Source: Caldisericota bacterium
GTDB lineage: Bacteria; CAIJMQ01; JAADFP01
Length of the DNA stretch: 6,987 nucleotides
Assembly: GCA_013152825.1 (NCBI GenBank)
Contig: JAADFP010000085.1
Span: 1 to 6,987, forward strand
Direction: 5' to 3'
The notes beneath the pieces were generated by a model, which was not told the DNA's origin, did no database searches, and saw only the letters and a program-made list of their open reading frames with translations. The first letter of the stretch is position 1. Each line of letters begins with the position of its first letter. Of this stretch, positions 5,028-6,987 are shown piece by piece. A program made the translations under genes and the position numbers.

Positions 5028-5144
5028 TTCACTACTCACCATCTACTATTTACTGCTTACTAACTCTCCCCCTGCTACTCGCTACTATCTACTCGCTACT
5101 GACCATCCTTCCACTCTAAAGTCTCAGGTCTACAGTCTAAAATG
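5028..5144. repeat. Degenerate heptanucleotide repeats, block 3
   Basis: A long run holds a 7-nt period. First come TTCACTA, CTCACCA, TCTACTA, TTTACTG, CTTACTA and ACTCTCC (5028-5069). After a 5-nt break come CTACTCG, CTACTAT, CTACTCG, CTACTGA (5075-5102), then weaker units such as TAAAGTC, TCAGGTC and TACAGTC to 5144. The register extends leftwards to about 4994 (GGATACC, AGAATAC). The plus strand is almost free of G. This resembles heptanucleotide short tandem repeats known from some bacteria, such as the STRR of cyanobacteria, but the link is only by unit length. Confidence 0.55.
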
Positions 5145-5166
5145 CTTTTAACCCTTTTCCCCCCTG

Positions 5167-5191
5167 TGGTAAAATAGAAATACTATTTTTA
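5167..5191 (+). promoter_or_regulatory. Candidate promoter and overlapping operator of hsp20-lon
   Basis: An extended -10, TGGTAAAAT (hexamer 5170-5175), lies 60 nt before the hsp20 start; the -35 region (TTTAAC near 5147) is poor. The -10 forms part of an inverted repeat AAAATAG-AAATA-CTATTTT (5171-5189), so a dimeric regulator bound there would cover the promoter. No CIRCE element (TTAGCACTC repeat) is present, so HrcA control is not indicated. Confidence 0.4.
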
Positions 5192-5235
5192 TTTTGGTAG
5201 ATAACCAGAAGTAACCAGCAAAAAGGGGGAAACAG

Positions 5236-5679
5236 ATGGATATAGAGGAGAAGATTGATAGGGAAATTAGAAAAATCCAGGAGGAGATGGAAAGATTTTT
5301 CCATGGTTTCTCTCCTTTAAGATGTTCTTTGTTTTCAGAGAGAGGAAGATGGCACCCGTTCACTGATATCATCCGTACCTCTGAAGGATACCTGGTGAAA
5401 GTGGAACTGGCTGGTCTGGAAGATGATGATTTTGAAGTCATTCTGGATAAAGGAAATCTGGTGATCAGGGGAGAGAGAAGGGATCGTTCACCCCAGGAAA
5501 AGATTGCTTACCATCAGATGGAAATAAGTTATGGCCCCTTTGAAATAATAATTCCCCTGGAAGTCCAGATTAGAGAAAAGGAAATAAAGGCTACTTATGA
5601 GAGAGGTATTCTGGAGGTTTTTATCCCGATAAAGAAGAGAGAAGAGCCTACTACCACTTCTCGCATTGAGGTGGAATAA
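5236..5679 (+). CDS. Hsp20/alpha-crystallin small heat-shock protein
   Basis: A 147-residue ATP-independent holdase that binds unfolding cytoplasmic proteins. The N-terminal arm (1-39) is charged and helical with aromatic residues (MERFFHGF). The alpha-crystallin domain covers about 40-132, with RTSEGYLVKVELAG, a strand NLVIRGER, and the signature AxxxxGIL as ATYERGIL (119-126). A C-terminal tail carries an IxV motif (I144-E-V146) that in this family docks neighbouring subunits in the oligomer. Length is typical (about 140-160). The start follows a GGGGG stretch 6 nt upstream of the ATG, and the methionine precedes a normal N-terminal arm. It overlaps lon by 1 nt (TAATG), so the two are co-translated. 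Substrates held by Hsp20 could be passed to Lon, a plausible but inferred link. Confidence 0.95.
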   Translation: MDIEEKIDREIRKIQEEMERFFHGFSPLRCSLFSERGRWHPFTDIIRTSEGYLVKVELAGLEDDDFEVILDKGNLVIRGERRDRSPQEKIAYHQMEISYGPFEIIIPLEVQIREKEIKATYERGILEVFIPIKKREEPTTTSRIEVE

Positions 5680-6987
5680 TGGAAGATAAATCTCAGGAAA
5701 AGAACAGGATTATCATCCCCAAGAGTTTACCTATTATGCCCTTGCGGGATACCATAATTTTCCCCGGGGTAATAGCTCCCTTGTTGGTAGGAAGAAATAG
5801 CAGTATAAAAATTATCGAGGATATATCGGTAAAAGATAAGTTATTTGGGGTGGTGCTGCAAAGGGATCCTAAAGTAGAAGTACCTGATGAAACCCAGCTC
5901 TACTCAATAGGCTGTGCGGTGCAAATGCTCCGCATGGTTAAACTTCCTTCTCAGCAGGTAGAGGTGCTGGTACAGGGAGTCTCCCGCATAGAAGTGCTTA
6001 ATTATATACAAAAGGAGCCCTACTTTGTTGCTTATGTTAGAGAGATAGAAGAGCAGGAAGAAAAAGACCTGGATACAGAAGCTCGCATGAGAAATATGCT
6101 TTCGCTCTTTGAAAAAGTTACCCAATTATCTTCCCGTATCCCTCCCGAAGCTTATATTGTTGCCTTGAATATTTCCTCTCCGGGTAGGCTGGCAGATTTT
6201 ATAGCGGCCCACACTCCTATGGAATCGGAAAAAAGGCAGAAGATTCTGGAGGCAATTCCGGTAAAAACCAGGATAGAGGAAGTTACCCGCCTGCTCAATC
6301 AGGAATTGGAGGTCCTGCAGATTCAGAATAAGATTGAAGAACAGACAAAATCCAAGTTAAACAAGGCGCAAAGGGAATTCTTCCTGCGTCAGCAGCTGGA
6401 GGCGATAAAAAAGGAGTTGGGAGAAGAAGATGAAACAGTGATAGAAATCAAGGAGCTGGAGGAGAAGATAAAAGAATCTGGTATGCCCCAGGAGGTGGAA
6501 AAGGAAGCACGCAGAGAGCTGGAGAGGTTGCGGAAACTCCCTCCCCAGGCGGCGGAATATACAGTTATCAGAACCTATCTTGACTGGCTTATAAACCTTC
6601 CCTGGAAGAAAAGTACCCAGGACAATCTTGACATAGCCAGAGCCAGAGCCATACTGGACGAAGATCATTATGACCTGAAGAAGGTTAAAGAAAGGATTCT
6701 GGAATACCTGGCAGTAAGAAAACTGAAAGAAGATATGAAAGGGCCTATTCTCTGCTTTGCGGGACCTCCCGGAGTAGGGAAGACCTCCCTGGGACAGTCT
6801 ATTGCCAGAGCCTTGGGCAGGAGTTTTGTGCGTATATCCCTGGGAGGGGTAAGAGACGAAGCAGAGATACGAGGGCATCGGAGAACTTACGTGGGGGCCT
6901 TACCAGGCAGAATTATACAGGGTATAAAGAGGGCAGGCACTAACAATCCTGTGTTTATGCTGGATGAAGTAGATAAGATAGGGCTGG
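5679..6987 (+). CDS. lon: ATP-dependent Lon protease, N-terminal part (cut by window edge)
   Basis: The first 436 codons of a Lon protease, a cytoplasmic AAA+ enzyme that unfolds and degrades damaged and regulatory proteins. The substrate-binding LAN domain starts near residue 14 with LPIMPLRDTIIFPGVIAPL and runs to about 215. A charged coiled-coil linker follows (about 200-300), including QREFFLRQQLEAIKKELGE, a Lon hallmark. The AAA+ module has NLPWKK, Walker A GPPGVGKTS (362-370, K368) and Walker B FMLDEVDK (D429, E430), then the sequence ends. The sensor residues and the Ser-Lys catalytic dyad lie beyond the edge, so activity cannot be checked. Numbering is close to E. coli Lon (Walker A K362, D423), suggesting a full-length bacterial LonA of about 780 residues. 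The ATG overlaps the hsp20 stop by 1 nt, with GAGG 7 nt upstream inside hsp20. Confidence 0.97.
   Translation, partial: MEDKSQEKNRIIIPKSLPIMPLRDTIIFPGVIAPLLVGRNSSIKIIEDISVKDKLFGVVLQRDPKVEVPDETQLYSIGCAVQMLRMVKLPSQQVEVLVQGVSRIEVLNYIQKEPYFVAYVREIEEQEEKDLDTEARMRNMLSLFEKVTQLSSRIPPEAYIVALNISSPGRLADFIAAHTPMESEKRQKILEAIPVKTRIEEVTRLLNQELEVLQIQNKIEEQTKSKLNKAQREFFLRQQLEAIKKELGEEDETVIEIKELEEKIKESGMPQEVEKEARRELERLRKLPPQAAEYTVIRTYLDWLINLPWKKSTQDNLDIARARAILDEDHYDLKKVKERILEYLAVRKLKEDMKGPILCFAGPPGVGKTSLGQSIARALGRSFVRISLGGVRDEAEIRGHRRTYVGALPGRIIQGIKRAGTNNPVFMLDEVDKIGL

Larger units (their letters stand above)
4728..5165. other. Gene-free intergenic stretch between the divergent operons
   Basis: No convincing ORF, tRNA or other RNA gene is seen. 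The sequence is a run of short, related words with a period of 7 nt, interrupted by two strong hairpins (4830-4858 and 4955-4978). Both flanking genes are transcribed away from it, so it has no terminator duty. Composition is low in complexity and, from about 4880 on, the plus strand is poor in G and rich in A, C and T. Confidence 0.7.

Noticed and set aside
4896..5144. CRISPR array
   Set aside because: Repeats are 7 nt, degenerate and contiguous, with no 25-40 nt conserved repeats separated by unique spacers.
5183..5235. FourU-type RNA thermometer in the hsp20 leader
   Set aside because: A U-rich stretch could pair with AAAGGGGG only through many wobble pairs, and no stable alternative stem is visible, so this is not supportable by eye.
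5148..5441. Minus-strand frame of 97 codons across the hsp20 start
   Set aside because: It is antisense to hsp20 and its promoter and resembles no protein family.
6357..6878. Minus-strand frame of 173 codons opposite lon
   Set aside because: It is an antisense shadow of a clear Lon protease sequence that includes Walker A.

Overview
The window comes from a diderm (Gram-negative-type) bacterium. It carries an outer-membrane TonB-dependent receptor together with its ExbB, ExbD and TonB energisers. The DNA is moderately AT-rich, genes are tightly packed and overlapping, and AGA/AGG arginine and ATA isoleucine codons are common. This fits an uncultured or deep-branching lineage better than a model proteobacterium, but the lineage is inference and I cannot name it.

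Layout. (1) Positions 1-362, minus: the 5' part of a small unrecognised gene that runs off the left edge. It has its own candidate promoter and is separated from the next operon by an intrinsic terminator at 441-473. (2) Positions 462-4727, minus: one cobalamin-responsive uptake operon. In transcription order it holds a near-consensus promoter (4699-4727), a first cobalamin riboswitch (4479-4682), two spacer hairpins and a possible internal promoter (4391-4482), a second cobalamin riboswitch (4166-4367), a hairpin covering the ribosome binding site, a btuB-like receptor gene (2060-4132), a 13-bp palindrome with a possible 28-residue ORF, and then overlapping exbB, exbD and tonB. (3) Positions 4728-5165: an intergenic stretch with no gene. 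It is made of degenerate 7-nt repeat units and contains two near-perfect hairpins. (4) Positions 5167-6987, plus: a divergent stress operon of an Hsp20 small heat-shock gene followed, with a 1-nt overlap, by lon, which is cut by the right edge just after Walker B.

How it works together. The receptor should bind a corrinoid outside the cell. ExbB-ExbD use the proton gradient to drive TonB, which opens the receptor plug. Placing the dedicated energy module downstream of the B12-regulated receptor puts the whole outer-membrane step under cobalamin feedback. The most notable feature is that two complete cobalamin aptamers lie in series in front of the receptor. The linker between them contains a sequestered, perfect Shine-Dalgarno sequence with no convincing gene behind it. 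The Hsp20-Lon pair is an ordinary proteostasis unit: a holdase plus an ATP-dependent protease.
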